A stretch of 64,000 bases of DNA from an uncultured SAR116 cluster alpha proteobacterium (GCA_902524215.1 CABZCK010000004.1:1-64000); one strand, 5' to 3'; counted from the first letter of the stretch, positions 48,196 to 59,588 are shown. The notes: generated by a model not told the origin, from the letters alone. Program-made: numbers and translations.

Positions 48196-48480
48196 CTAAA
48201 AACTTAATCTGTAATCAATTAATAAATTTCTGATGAATGATAAAAGCAATATGACTATTACAGGTGAAAAATCCATTCCACCAATAAATGGAATATATTT
48301 TCTAATTTTAACTAATAAAGGTTCGTGAAGTGCAATCAATCCTCTTAATATTAAATCAATAATTCTATTGTATCGATTTACGATTTCGAATTGGACCAGG
48401 AGGGTTATTATCACATAAGCTATAAGAGTATATAAATATATGGATATGATTTGATCTATTAATATAAATAAAGCGTTCAT
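48196..48480 (-). CDS. YggT-family membrane protein
   Basis: This 94-residue protein has two transmembrane helices (about 3-28 and 68-86) and the family segment LIALHEPLLVKIRKYIPFIGGMDFSPV (quoted in part: PLLVKIRKYIP, GGMDFSPVI). YggT proteins are linked to osmotic shock tolerance and envelope functions without a known mechanism. This is the single-repeat form. It begins the minus-strand operon leading to folD and the etf genes, and is divergent from the ynjB-like gene with about 60 bases between. Confidence 0.88.
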   Translation of the reverse strand: MNALFILIDQIISIYLYTLIAYVIITLLVQFEIVNRYNRIIDLILRGLIALHEPLLVKIRKYIPFIGGMDFSPVIVILLLSFIRNLLIDYRLSF

Positions 48481-48543
48481 AATTGCATAATATTTGTTAC
48501 AGTATTGATATAAGTTTTAAAATTAAATTTTAAACGGGTGAAT

Positions 48544-49764
48544 ATGAAATCTTTATCTTTAATTATTCTATTTATTTTTAATATTATAAATCCTTCATTT
48601 AGTAAAACTGGACAAACGAATAATTGGGATCAAATCGTAAACAGTGCTAAAAATCAAACTGTAAAACTTCATGCATGGGGAGGTTCTAAAAATATCAATA
48701 ATTATATTAATTGGGTTAAAGCAAAAGTTCATGAAGAATATGGTATCAAATTACAACATATAAAAATTAAAGATACATCTGATGCAGTTAAAAAAGTTTT
48801 ATTCGAGAAAATTGCAAAAAAAAATGATAATGGTTCAGTCGATATCATTTGGATTAATGGAGAGAATTTTTTAACAATGAAAAAAAATAACTTGTTGTTG
48901 AATAAGAATTGGATATTGCAATTACCTAATTCGAAATTTATCGATTTTTCTAAATCATCAGCTTACTTCTATGACTTTGGCATCTTTAATGAAGGGAAAG
49001 AGATGCCTTGGGGATTATCTCAACTTATTTTTTATTATGATAGTGATCAATTAAAAATTGTTCCAAAAAGCGCATCTCAATTAAAAAATTTCATAAAAAA
49101 GAATCCTGGCAGATTTACTTTTCCTCAACCACCTGATTTTATAGGAACAAGTTTTTTGAAACAAATTTTGATAGAAGTATCTAAAGATAAAAAATTCTTT
49201 TATGATAAGTATAATCTTAACAATGATAGACATAAATTGTCATTGAATGAATTATGGAATTGGTTTGACGAAATCACACCTTTTTTATGGAAAAGTGGAA
49301 AAACATACCCTAATAATTATCTGTCACTTGGTCAACTATTCTCTGATAATGAATTGGACATAGGTTTAACATTCAATATTGCATATCCAAAAAATGAAAT
49401 TTCAAAAGGAAATTTTAAATCTTCAGTTAAAAGTTTTGTACCAAATATAGGTTCATTAGCTAATACTCATTATCTCACAATTCCTTACAATGCCAAAAAT
49501 AAAAATGCTTCGAAAGTTGTAATAAATTATATGATTTCACCTGAAGCGCAATTAAAAAAGCAAAACTCAGAAATATGGGGGGATCCTTCAGTTTTATCTT
49601 TCGAGAAATTAAACAAAAACCTTAAAAAAGATTTTGAAAATCTTTTAAGTAAATCTACTGATTTAAGTTTTAAAGACTTGGAGAATAAAATTCCTGAACC
49701 TCACCCTAGCTGGGTTAAAGTTATTGAAGAAGGCTGGATTGCAAGATATGGATCAATTAATTGA
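48544..49764 (+). CDS. YnjB-like ABC transporter substrate-binding protein
   Basis: This periplasmic solute-binding protein of about 406 residues has a signal peptide (hydrophobic SLIILFIFNIINPSFS, cleavage near residue 20) and YnjB-type features: VKLHAWGGSKNINNYINWV, VDIIWINGENF, MPWGLSQLIFYYDS and a C-terminal EPHPSWVKVIEEGWIARYG. YnjB/YnjC/YnjD is a thiamine-transporter-like group of uncertain substrate. I use ATG 48544; GTG 48538 is an alternative. It overlaps the permease gene by 17 bases. No riboswitch is visible in its leader. Confidence 0.85.
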   Translation: MKSLSLIILFIFNIINPSFSKTGQTNNWDQIVNSAKNQTVKLHAWGGSKNINNYINWVKAKVHEEYGIKLQHIKIKDTSDAVKKVLFEKIAKKNDNGSVDIIWINGENFLTMKKNNLLLNKNWILQLPNSKFIDFSKSSAYFYDFGIFNEGKEMPWGLSQLIFYYDSDQLKIVPKSASQLKNFIKKNPGRFTFPQPPDFIGTSFLKQILIEVSKDKKFFYDKYNLNNDRHKLSLNELWNWFDEITPFLWKSGKTYPNNYLSLGQLFSDNELDIGLTFNIAYPKNEISKGNFKSSVKSFVPNIGSLANTHYLTIPYNAKNKNASKVVINYMISPEAQLKKQNSEIWGDPSVLSFEKLNKNLKKDFENLLSKSTDLSFKDLENKIPEPHPSWVKVIEEGWIARYGSIN

Positions 49765-51436
49765 AAGAAAAAAAAATATATTATTATTTTTACTTTTTCT
49801 TTTAATATTAAGTGCTATATCTTTTCCAGTAATTTTTGGTACACTAGGTACTATACTTCCATCAATGGGATATTTTTTGGATGTTTCAGATAATTTTACT
49901 CTTAAATATTTTTTTTTAACATTTCAGCTTCCTGGGATAGAAAAGTCAATTTATTTATCTATTTCGGTAGGTATTTTATCTACTTTTATTTCTTTGATAT
50001 TATCTCAAGTTATATTAGCAAAATTATATTTTACAAATTTTTTTTCTAAGTTAAATAAACTTTTATATCCGTTAATTGCTTTTCCTCACATAACCATGGC
50101 GGTTGGAATTTCTTTTTTATTTTCATCAAGTGGTTTTTTTATTCGTATAATATCATTAGTTTTTAATTTTGATAGACCTCCAAATTTAGACTTATTTCCA
50201 GACAATTATGGTTTTTTTTTAATATTTGGTTTGATATTAAAAGAAACTCCTTTTTTTTTGTTAATATCAATTGGATTTTTAAATAATGTAAAAAGTAAGG
50301 AACATTTTTTTTTAGCAAAATCAAAAAACTTTTCTGATTTTACAAGCTGGATTTTTTTTATTTTCCCTTTAATTTATAGAAAGTTAAAAATTACCATATT
50401 TGTTGTATTAATTTTTTCGGCAACTGTAATTGATATGTCGTTGATACTTGCTCCAACAACACCGTCAACTATATCAATAAGAATTTTGCAACTTTTTCAA
50501 CAACCTGAGCTGACTAGTTTTTCAATTGCATCTTGTTTGTCAATTATACAATTATTGATAATTATTTTAATAATATTAACTTGGATAAGTCTCGAAAAAT
50601 TTACTTGTAAACAACAATATTTAGTTTTTTATAGATATCTTTTGGATAGAAGAAACAATTTTTTTGAAAATATTTTATATTTTGTTTCAATAACTTGTTT
50701 TCTAATTTTTATTATTAATATTTTTATATCAATTATCTGGTCTTTAGCAGTTGATTGGAATTTTCCTGATTTATTTCCTAAAAAATTAACTTTAAATAAT
50801 TATTTAGTATTTTTTAAATTTAATTTTGATAGTTTTCTCAATTCATTATTTTTAGCTGTTTTAGGATCATCAATAAGTTTAATTATAATTATTGCTTGGT
50901 CAGAGCTTGTAGAAGCATTAAAGTTTAAAAATAATTTTTTAAATTTTATATTTTACATTCCATTATTAATACCTGAATTAACAATTTTGTTAGGCTTTAA
51001 TTTTTTTCTTTTAACTAATAATTTTGATAACAAGTTTCTTAACGTTTTATGGATTGAAATTATATATATAATACCATATACGTATTTAATATTTTCTAGT
51101 TCTTACAAAAATATTAACAAAAAATATTTAAAAATAGCTCAGTCTTTAAATAAGAGTTATTTAACAATTTTATTTAAAATTAAATTGAATTTAATGTTAA
51201 ATATAATTTTTCTTAGCTTTGCAATTGGATTTATTATATCTGTAAGTTTATATGCACCAATCTATTTTATAGGTAATGGTGAAATAACGACTCTATCATT
51301 AGAAATTATCAACTTACAAACTAGTGGAGATCGAAAAGATTTAGCTGTTGCAACTACACTACAAATGATAATGCCATTATTAATGTTGTTTATTTTCCAT
51401 TTGAAATCAAAGACATTCATAAAGTGGTCGGCTTAA
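49748..51436 (+). CDS. YnjC/ThiP-like fused ABC permease
   Basis: This is a double-length ABC transporter permease of about 562 residues with roughly 12 hydrophobic helices in two halves (about 1-275 and 290-560), each resembling a binding-protein-dependent inner-membrane component (EAA-like loop regions around AKSKNFSDFTSWIFF and AQSLNKSYLTILFK). It pairs with the upstream YnjB-like protein. The usual third gene, an ATP-binding subunit (ynjD), is absent: the next gene, aspS, begins 68 bases later. Start is uncertain between TTG 49724, TTG 49739 and ATG 49748. Confidence 0.85.
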   Translation: MDQLIERKKNILLFLLFLLILSAISFPVIFGTLGTILPSMGYFLDVSDNFTLKYFFLTFQLPGIEKSIYLSISVGILSTFISLILSQVILAKLYFTNFFSKLNKLLYPLIAFPHITMAVGISFLFSSSGFFIRIISLVFNFDRPPNLDLFPDNYGFFLIFGLILKETPFFLLISIGFLNNVKSKEHFFLAKSKNFSDFTSWIFFIFPLIYRKLKITIFVVLIFSATVIDMSLILAPTTPSTISIRILQLFQQPELTSFSIASCLSIIQLLIIILIILTWISLEKFTCKQQYLVFYRYLLDRRNNFFENILYFVSITCFLIFIINIFISIIWSLAVDWNFPDLFPKKLTLNNYLVFFKFNFDSFLNSLFLAVLGSSISLIIIIAWSELVEALKFKNNFLNFIFYIPLLIPELTILLGFNFFLLTNNFDNKFLNVLWIEIIYIIPYTYLIFSSSYKNINKKYLKIAQSLNKSYLTILFKIKLNLMLNIIFLSFAIGFIISVSLYAPIYFIGNGEITTLSLEIINLQTSGDRKDLAVATTLQMIMPLLMLFIFHLKSKTFIKWSA

Positions 51437-51504
51437 TTATAAATTTAAAAATCTTATAGTAATTTTATAGTTTGATGTTATAAAAATTGTTAAAGGTAAT
51501 CTTG

Positions 51505-53274
51505 ATGAATAAAGTTCACACTTATAGAACTCATAAATGTAATGAAATTAATAAATCTTTAGTAGGTAAAGCTGTAACTTTATCTGGTTGGGTTCATCGA
51601 AAAAGAGATCATGGACAACTGATATTTGTAGATTTAAGAGACCATTATGGCATTTCTCAAATAGTTTCTGACAAACAAAAAGATACTTTTGATATTCTTG
51701 AAAAAATTTCTTTGGAATCTGTTATTTCTGTGCATGGAAAAGTTATTGAAAGATCTGCTGAAACTATAAATCATAATATTCCTACGGGTGAAGTAGAGCT
51801 CCAAGTTGATAAAATTACTATTTTATCAAATGCAGAAAGTCTACCTTTGCAGGTTAATTCGGATGACGATTATGGAGAAGAAATAAGGTTAAGATATAGA
51901 TATCTAGATTTGAGAAGAAATAGGCCACATCAAAATATAATTCTGAGATCTCAAATTATTCAAGAGATAAGATCTGAAATGTTAGAGCAGGATTTTATCG
52001 AATTTCAAACACCAATTTTAACTGCATCTAGTCCTGAAGGTGCCAGAGATTTTTTAGTACCCTCTAGGATTCATAAAGGTAAATTTTATGCTCTTCCTCA
52101 AGCGCCTCAGCAATTTAAGCAACTTGTCATGGTATCAGGTTTTGATAAATACTTTCAAATTGCTCCTTGTTTTAGGGATGAGGATAGTAGAGCGGATAGA
52201 TCTCCAGGTGAGTTTTATCAATTGGATGTTGAAATGTCATTTGTAGAGCAAGAAGATGTTTTTGAAGCTGTTCAACCAGTAATTTATAATGTTTTTAAAA
52301 AATTCACTAAAAAAGAAGTAGTCAAAGATTTTGTTAAAATTACTTTTAAAGATGCAATGTTAAAATATGGAACTGACAAACCTGATATTAGATATGATGT
52401 ATTTATACAAGATGTAACCGATGTTTTTAAAAATTCTAATTTTAAAATTTTTGCAAGTAATATTGAAAAGGGATCGGTAGTCAGAGGTGTACCAGGTGTA
52501 GATTGTGGCAGTCGAGCTTTTGCAGATAAAATGAATAGCTGGGCTCAATCGCAGGGAGCTCCAGGAATGGGGTATATAATTTTCACAGATAATGAAGCAA
52601 AAGGTCCAATAGCAAATGCACTCGGTCTTGAAAAAGTTCAAATATTAAAAGAAACATTTAATTTGAATGATGGAGATGCTTTATTTTTCTCATGTGCAAT
52701 GGAAAAAGAAGCTGCAGATTTAGCAGGTAAGGCAAGAACTAAAATCGCTACTGAAAAAAAAATGATTGATGAAAATCTATTTAAGTTTTGTTGGATTATT
52801 GATTATCCAATGTTTGAAAAAAATGAAATTACTGGAGAGATAGACTTTTCTCACAACCCCTTTTCAATGCCGCAGGGCGGGATGAAGTCACTTCTTGAAA
52901 AAAACTCATTAGATATTTTAGCATATCAGTATGATCTAGTTTGTAATGGTGTAGAATTATCTTCAGGTGCAATTAGGAATCATATTCCAGAAATTATGTA
53001 TAAAGCATTTGAAATTGCTGGTCATAATCGTGATGTTGTTGACAATAAATTTGCTGGTATGATTAATGCTTTTAAATTTGGCGCTCCTCCTCATGGAGGA
53101 ATCGCACCTGGCATAGATAGAATAGTTATGCTTTTGGCTGATGAACCTAATCTGAGAGAGATTGTTTTATTTCCTATGACTGGAAAAGCAGAAGACTTAA
53201 TGATGGGAGCGCCTTCTGATGTTAATGAAATTCAACTTAAAGAATTAGGTATTAATATTAATAAAAAGAATTAA
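51505..53274 (+). CDS. aspS: Aspartyl-tRNA synthetase
   Basis: AspS is a class II synthetase charging tRNA-Asp. The N-terminal OB fold (LSGWVHRKRDHGQLIFVDLRD, in part), motif 2 (FRDEDSRADRSPGEFYQLD, in part), the bacterial GAD insertion (about 290-400) and motif 3 (GGIAPGIDRIVML) are present in 589 residues. I use ATG 51505, with AAAGG 8 bases upstream, rather than the track's 51487. Alphaproteobacterial enzymes of this type are often non-discriminating, also charging tRNA-Asn for the GatCAB route; that is not decided here. Confidence 0.96.
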   Translation: MNKVHTYRTHKCNEINKSLVGKAVTLSGWVHRKRDHGQLIFVDLRDHYGISQIVSDKQKDTFDILEKISLESVISVHGKVIERSAETINHNIPTGEVELQVDKITILSNAESLPLQVNSDDDYGEEIRLRYRYLDLRRNRPHQNIILRSQIIQEIRSEMLEQDFIEFQTPILTASSPEGARDFLVPSRIHKGKFYALPQAPQQFKQLVMVSGFDKYFQIAPCFRDEDSRADRSPGEFYQLDVEMSFVEQEDVFEAVQPVIYNVFKKFTKKEVVKDFVKITFKDAMLKYGTDKPDIRYDVFIQDVTDVFKNSNFKIFASNIEKGSVVRGVPGVDCGSRAFADKMNSWAQSQGAPGMGYIIFTDNEAKGPIANALGLEKVQILKETFNLNDGDALFFSCAMEKEAADLAGKARTKIATEKKMIDENLFKFCWIIDYPMFEKNEITGEIDFSHNPFSMPQGGMKSLLEKNSLDILAYQYDLVCNGVELSSGAIRNHIPEIMYKAFEIAGHNRDVVDNKFAGMINAFKFGAPPHGGIAPGIDRIVMLLADEPNLREIVLFPMTGKAEDLMMGAPSDVNEIQLKELGININKKN

Positions 53275-54278
53275 GTCTTGATATTTAGGGTGTGAATAAT
53301 TTTTATCATTGTTAGGAATATTAAAACCGCGCCAATTTGGTGCAAACTTGCATTCAAGTTCGGAACATAATTCAAAAGAATATAAATTCCTAGTAAAAAT
53401 TGTATAATAATTAAAACAATTAAGAATAACAATTCCAGAAATACTTCCTTTTTATATAGATTTTTAACAAAAAAAATTCCAATTGTAATTAATGAGATCA
53501 GTCCCAAGTGTCTATGATGAAATTGTGCTGACCCAGGATTTTCGAACGGGTCTAAAAAACCTAAAGAAAGATAATCGATTGGAAAAAAACTATCGTTCAT
53601 TAAAGGATATGTATTGTACATTAGCCCAGCATCCATTCCAGCTACCAGAGAACCAGCGATAATTGTGATGAATAATATAAGAAAAATGATGAAGTTCAAA
53701 TCAAATCTAATTTTAGATTTTTTGTTTTTTAGATCTAGAATGAGCCAGAATAATAGAAACAAAATCAGTAGACTATTTCCAAAATGAATAGCCAACCTAT
53801 ATTGAGATACGTCTGGTTTGTCAATCAAACCAGATTTAACCATCCACCAACCTATGAATGCTTGAAGGCAACCAAAAAACAAAATGACTAAAAGTCTTAC
53901 AGCAATAAATCTTTCTATTTTCTTTGTAACAATCAGATATGTAAATGGTATGATAAAAACAATTCCTATTATTCTTCCCCATAACCTATGAAAATATTCC
54001 CAGAAAAAAATAAATTTAAAATCTGAAAGTAGCATTCCTTTATTGTAATAAGAATATTCTGGCGTATTCTTATAGAGGTCAAATACCCTTCCCCATTCTT
54101 GATCACTTAAAGGGGGTAAAAATCCAAGAATGGGCCTCCATTCGACCATTGATAAGCCTGAATCTGTAATTCTTGTGATCCCCCCTATAACGATCATGGC
54201 TAACACTAATATAAAAATTAATATAAGCCAGATTAAAAGAAATACATGTTGTTTAACTGGATTAGAATTGTAGAACAT
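53271..54278 (-). CDS. ctaA: Heme A synthase
   Basis: CtaA/COX15 hydroxylates heme O to heme A for aa3-type cytochrome oxidases. The protein (335 aa) has eight predicted helices and the family hallmarks VIGGITRITDSGLSMVEWRP near residue 26, the heme-ligand histidines in FHRLWGR, HFGNSL, FHHRHLG and HQIGA, and MDAGLMYNTYP. This is the type without the Bacillus-like cysteine pair. It converges with aspS with a 4-base overlap. Confidence 0.95.
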   Translation of the reverse strand: MFYNSNPVKQHVFLLIWLILIFILVLAMIVIGGITRITDSGLSMVEWRPILGFLPPLSDQEWGRVFDLYKNTPEYSYYNKGMLLSDFKFIFFWEYFHRLWGRIIGIVFIIPFTYLIVTKKIERFIAVRLLVILFFGCLQAFIGWWMVKSGLIDKPDVSQYRLAIHFGNSLLILFLLFWLILDLKNKKSKIRFDLNFIIFLILFITIIAGSLVAGMDAGLMYNTYPLMNDSFFPIDYLSLGFLDPFENPGSAQFHHRHLGLISLITIGIFFVKNLYKKEVFLELLFLIVLIIIQFLLGIYILLNYVPNLNASLHQIGAVLIFLTMIKIIHTLNIKT

Positions 54279-54339
54279 ATTATTAATTTATTTATCAAAA
54301 ATATTGTTTAAGTAAATATGAATATTTTTTTTTTTTAAT

Positions 54340-54367
54340 CTTGAAACTTTATAATTTACAATTATTT
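54340..54367 (+). promoter_or_regulatory. Predicted heat-shock (RpoH) promoter of groES-groEL
   Basis: CTTGAAA at 54340-54346 and ATTATTT at 54361-54367 are spaced as in the alphaproteobacterial sigma-32 consensus (CTTG, 17 bases, CYTATNT), with 6 of 7 matches in the -10. A leader of about 45 bases would follow, ending in an AGGGAG ribosome-binding site. I looked for a CIRCE (HrcA) operator in this gap and did not find one. Confidence 0.5.
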
Positions 54368-54416
54368 ATTTGTTGTACTCATTTAGAGCGTAACTTAAAT
54401 AATTAGGGAGATAGTA

Positions 54417-54704
54417 ATGAAGTTTAAGCCACTTCACGATAGAGTAGTAGTTGAACGTTTGGACACAGACGAAAAGACTGCTGGTGGAATTATAATCCCA
54501 GACTCAGCTCAAGAAAAACCGATGCAAGGTAAAATATTAGCTGTAGGTTCTGGAGCAAGAGATGATTCTGGAAAGATACAACCATTAGATGTCAAGGAAG
54601 GTGATACAATACTTTTTGGCAAGTGGTCAGGAACAGAAGTTAAAATTGATGGTAAAGACCTTCTTATTATGAAGGAAAGTGACATCATGGGAATTATAAA
54701 CTAA
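54417..54704 (+). CDS. groS: Co-chaperonin GroES
   Basis: GroES is the heptameric lid of the GroEL folding chamber. The 95-residue protein begins [15 protein letters not shown] and contains the mobile loop region [15 protein letters not shown] and the C-terminal [22 protein letters not shown] lies about 6 bases before the ATG. It is followed by groEL after 35 bases, and preceded by a probable heat-shock promoter. Confidence 0.97.
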   Translation: MKFKPLHDRVVVERLDTDEKTAGGIIIPDSAQEKPMQGKILAVGSGARDDSGKIQPLDVKEGDTILFGKWSGTEVKIDGKDLLIMKESDIMGIIN

Positions 54705-54727
54705 ATTTAAAATTTTTAATTATTTGA

Positions 54728-56419
<1,692 letters not shown>

Positions 56420-56440
56420 CCCTAATCATATTAAAACTCT

Positions 56441-56474
56441 AAAAACACCTAATTTTTATTAGGTGTTTTTTTTT
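56441..56474 (+). terminator. Intrinsic terminator after groEL
   Basis: AAAAACACCTAAT and ATTAGGTGTTTTT form a perfect 13-base stem around a TTTT loop, followed by further T to 56474. It is the only convincing rho-independent terminator that I could identify in the window. The symmetric A-tract gives it some bidirectional character. Confidence 0.93.
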
Positions 56475-56532
56475 GAAACTTTACAATATTTCTTTATTAA
56501 TAATTTAAATTAGATTAATAGATATTTGAGTA

Positions 56533-58131
56533 ATGACTTTTATAAACGAAAAAATTTCAAATGATTTAAAATCTTGGCCTTTTTTAGAAGCTAAAGTTTT
56601 AACTGATAGATTAAAAAAAAATAAAGTATATGATCATATTGATGACGATAAACCAGTGTTGTTTGAAACAGGATATGGTCCGTCAGGATTGCCACATATA
56701 GGAACTTTTGGTGAGGTTGCTAGAACTGCTATGGTTCAGAACGCTTTTTATCATCTCACTGGCAAAGCCACAAAGTTAATTTGTTTTTCTGATGATATGG
56801 ATGGATTTAGAAAAGTTCCTGAAAATGTACCAAATCAAAAAATGCTTAGTGAACATTTAGAAAAACCTCTTACTGATGTTCCAGATCCTTTTGAAAAGTT
56901 TGAAAGCTTCGGTTCTTACAATAATAATAAATTAAAAGAATTTTTAGATAAGTTCGGTTTTGATTATCAATTTGTATCTTCGACTGAATGTTACAAATCA
57001 GGTCAATTTAATGATGCATTATCAAAAATATTACTTAATTATGATAAAATTAAAAATGTTATTCTGCCAACTTTAGGTGAAGAAAGAAAGAGAACATATA
57101 GTCCATTTTTACCAATTTGTTTTCATACAGGGAAAGTCTTACAAGCTAATGTCATAGACATTGATGTGACTAATAATTCAATAAAATACTTCTCTCCTAT
57201 TAGTAATAAAGAAGAGGAAGTGTCAATTTTAAACGGTAATTGTAAATTACAGTGGAAATGCGACTGGGCTATGAGATGGTATGCACTTGGAGTAGATTAT
57301 GAAATGGCAGGAAAGGATTTAAGCGAAAGTGTAATTTTGTCAACAAAGATCTTAAATATATTAGGTGGTTTTCAACCTGCTGGATTTTCTTATGAGTTGT
57401 TTTTAGACGGGAATGGTCAAAAAATATCAAAATCTAAAGGTAATGGCTTATCGATAGAAGAGTGGTTAGCTTATGGAACAGAAGAATCTTTGTCATTGTT
57501 TATGTTCAATAATCCAAAAAGAGCAAAAAAATTATTTTTCGATGTAATTCCCAAAACAATAGATGAGTATTTTTCATTTTTAAGTAAATACAATTCAAAC
57601 GCTGAATGTGAATATGATAATCCCGTTTGGCATATTCATAAAAGTAATCCTCCTAAAGATGTTTTCCCTGTCTCATTCAATCTGCTATTAAATTTATCTT
57701 CAGTATGTAATGCTGACAATTCAAATGACTTGTGGAATTACATTACTAATTATGCACCAGAACTGAAAAAAGGGTTAAACAAAAAATTTGATATGTTAGT
57801 GGATCTATCTATTAATTACTATAAAGAAAGAGTTTTACCATTTAAAAATTTTAGATTACCTAGCGGATCTGAAACTAAAAGTATAGAAAGTTTAATAAAT
57901 TATTTAAAAGACTTAAACAATGAAGTATCTAGTGAAGAAATACAATCTATTGTCTTTAAAGTTGGAAAAGAAAATGGTTATGAAAATCTTAGAGAGTGGT
58001 TTTCTTGCCTTTATGAAACAGCTTTAGGGCAATCTAGTGGGCCAAGAATAGGTGGGTTTATTAAATTATATGGAATTAATAAGACTATTAAATTACTAGA
58101 AGATGTTCTTAATGGAAATCTTGTTAAATAA
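56533..58131 (+). CDS. lysK: Class I lysyl-tRNA synthetase
   Basis: This is a class I LysRS, an archaeal-type enzyme also kept by many alphaproteobacteria and spirochaetes in place of class II LysS. The HIGH-like motif is PHIGTFGE (within TGYGPSGLPHIGT) and the KMSKS motif is KISKSKGNG. Length 532 aa is normal; the C-terminal alpha-helical cage domain follows. It starts 58 bases after the groEL terminator and is followed by pyrD after 3 bases, so the two are co-transcribed. Confidence 0.95.
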   Translation: MTFINEKISNDLKSWPFLEAKVLTDRLKKNKVYDHIDDDKPVLFETGYGPSGLPHIGTFGEVARTAMVQNAFYHLTGKATKLICFSDDMDGFRKVPENVPNQKMLSEHLEKPLTDVPDPFEKFESFGSYNNNKLKEFLDKFGFDYQFVSSTECYKSGQFNDALSKILLNYDKIKNVILPTLGEERKRTYSPFLPICFHTGKVLQANVIDIDVTNNSIKYFSPISNKEEEVSILNGNCKLQWKCDWAMRWYALGVDYEMAGKDLSESVILSTKILNILGGFQPAGFSYELFLDGNGQKISKSKGNGLSIEEWLAYGTEESLSLFMFNNPKRAKKLFFDVIPKTIDEYFSFLSKYNSNAECEYDNPVWHIHKSNPPKDVFPVSFNLLLNLSSVCNADNSNDLWNYITNYAPELKKGLNKKFDMLVDLSINYYKERVLPFKNFRLPSGSETKSIESLINYLKDLNNEVSSEEIQSIVFKVGKENGYENLREWFSCLYETALGQSSGPRIGGFIKLYGINKTIKLLEDVLNGNLVK

Positions 58132-58134
58132 ATA

Positions 58135-59238
58135 ATGTTCTGGAAGTTTTTTTATAAAATTTTAAGTTTGATAGATCCAGAAAGAGCACATAATTTAACA
58201 TTAAAAATTATTGAAAATGGTTTTTTACCAAAAATAAAAACAAAATCTTTTCCATTAAAAGTAATGAATATTAAATTTCAAAATCCTATTGGATTAGCAG
58301 CTGGTTTTGATAAAAATGGTCAGACTATTAATCAGATACATAAGTTGGGTTTTGGTTTTTTAGAGGTAGGAACAATTACAGTGTTACCTCAAGAAGGTAA
58401 TCCAAAACCAAGAATATTTAGATTACCTGAAGATAAAGCTATAATTAATAGAAATGGTTTCAATAATGATGGTCTTACTTTAATTAAAAATAGAATAAAA
58501 TATTTTCGAAAAAATAATAATTCCTCAAATATAAAACTAGGAATAAATATTGGCCCTAATAAGGATTCTTCTGATAGGATTAAAGACTATACTAAATTAA
58601 TTCATGAATTTTCAAAATATGCTGACTATTTAGCAATTAATATATCATCTCCAAACACTCCAAATTTAAGAAAGTTTCATTCAGATAAAAATTTTAAAAA
58701 TTTAATTATTTCGATAAAAAAAGAAATTAGTAAGCTTAATAATTGTCCACCCTTATTAATAAAAATTTCTCCAGATTTAAGTGAAACAGAATTAAACAAA
58801 CTAATTAAAGAAACGATTAAGCATAAATTGCATGGCTTAATAATTTCTAATACAACTATTAAAAGAAATGTTAAATCTCAACACAAAAAAGAAAAAGGTG
58901 GCTTATCTGGAAAACCACTTTTTGAGGAATCAACAAAAATATTAATTAAAGCAAGAAAATTTTTAAATAATTATAGTTCTGATATCTCCATTATTGCTAC
59001 TGGGGGAATCTATGATGGAAAGTCAGCATATATAAAAATTTTATGTGGAGCTGATTTAATTCAACTCTACACTGGAATGGTTTATGAAGGACCTTTAGTT
59101 ATAAAAAATATTTTAGATCAATTGGATAAATTTAGAGAAAGAGATAATATTAAAAATTGGAGAGATGTTAGAGGATTAGCTAAAAACTTAAATGAAGCTT
59201 ACAAAATTGTGGAGAATGGGTTAAACAAAAAAAAGTAG
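58135..59238 (+). CDS. pyrD: Dihydroorotate dehydrogenase (quinone), class 2
   Basis: PyrD oxidises dihydroorotate to orotate in pyrimidine synthesis and passes electrons to ubiquinone. The class 2 N-terminal membrane-associating helices (residues 1-40), the FMN site GLAAGFDKNG, the catalytic serine in NISSPNTPNLR and the C-terminal GGIYDGKSAYIKILCGADLIQLYTG (in part) are present. Length 367 aa. It follows lysK by 3 bases. Confidence 0.96.
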   Translation: MFWKFFYKILSLIDPERAHNLTLKIIENGFLPKIKTKSFPLKVMNIKFQNPIGLAAGFDKNGQTINQIHKLGFGFLEVGTITVLPQEGNPKPRIFRLPEDKAIINRNGFNNDGLTLIKNRIKYFRKNNNSSNIKLGINIGPNKDSSDRIKDYTKLIHEFSKYADYLAINISSPNTPNLRKFHSDKNFKNLIISIKKEISKLNNCPPLLIKISPDLSETELNKLIKETIKHKLHGLIISNTTIKRNVKSQHKKEKGGLSGKPLFEESTKILIKARKFLNNYSSDISIIATGGIYDGKSAYIKILCGADLIQLYTGMVYEGPLVIKNILDQLDKFRERDNIKNWRDVRGLAKNLNEAYKIVENGLNKKK

Positions 59239-59256
59239 GTTAATTTTTACTTTCGC

Positions 59257-59285
59257 TTGACCATCAATAGAGCTTCCTTTATAAA
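59257..59285 (+). promoter_or_regulatory. Predicted rpmB promoter
   Basis: TTGACC (59257-59262) and TATAAA (59280-59285) are separated by exactly 17 bases, the best housekeeping-promoter match that I saw in the window. Transcription would start about 10 bases before the ATG, leaving only the AAGGA ribosome-binding site as leader. Confidence 0.65.
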
Positions 59286-59302
59286 ATCAACAAGGATTAA
59301 TT

Positions 59303-59587
59303 ATGTCTAAAGTATGTGAAATTTCAGGTAAAAAACCAATGAGTGGTAATAATGTTAGCCATGCCAATAATAGAACAAAAAGAAGATTTATTCCAAATCT
59401 GCAAAACGTAAAATTATATAGTGGGACACTACAAAAATACATTAATCTGAATATCACAGTTAGAACTATGAAAACTGTTGAAAAAAATGGTGGATTAGAT
59501 TCTTACCTGATTAAAACAAGCAATAGAAACTTGGCTGATACAGCTATTAAAATTAAAAAGCAGATTTTAAAAAATAATAATAAGTAA
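59303..59587 (+). CDS. rpmB: 50S ribosomal protein L28
   Basis: L28 is a small 50S protein near the E site. The 94-residue sequence begins [29 protein letters not shown] (quoted in parts), the family signature, with [16 protein letters not shown]-like ([15 protein letters not shown]) further on. AAGGA lies 6 bases before the ATG, and a strong promoter match lies directly upstream. It converges with cobT with 1 base between; rpmB beside cobT is a recurrent alphaproteobacterial arrangement. Confidence 0.96.
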   Translation: MSKVCEISGKKPMSGNNVSHANNRTKRRFIPNLQNVKLYSGTLQKYINLNITVRTMKTVEKNGGLDSYLIKTSNRNLADTAIKIKKQILKNNNK

Positions 59588-59588
59588 G

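Noticed and set aside
54368-54416. CIRCE operator before groES
   Set aside because: TTGTACTC and GAGCGTAA give a superficial resemblance, but the spacer is 5 instead of 9 bases and the arms do not pair fully with the TTAGCACTC consensus.
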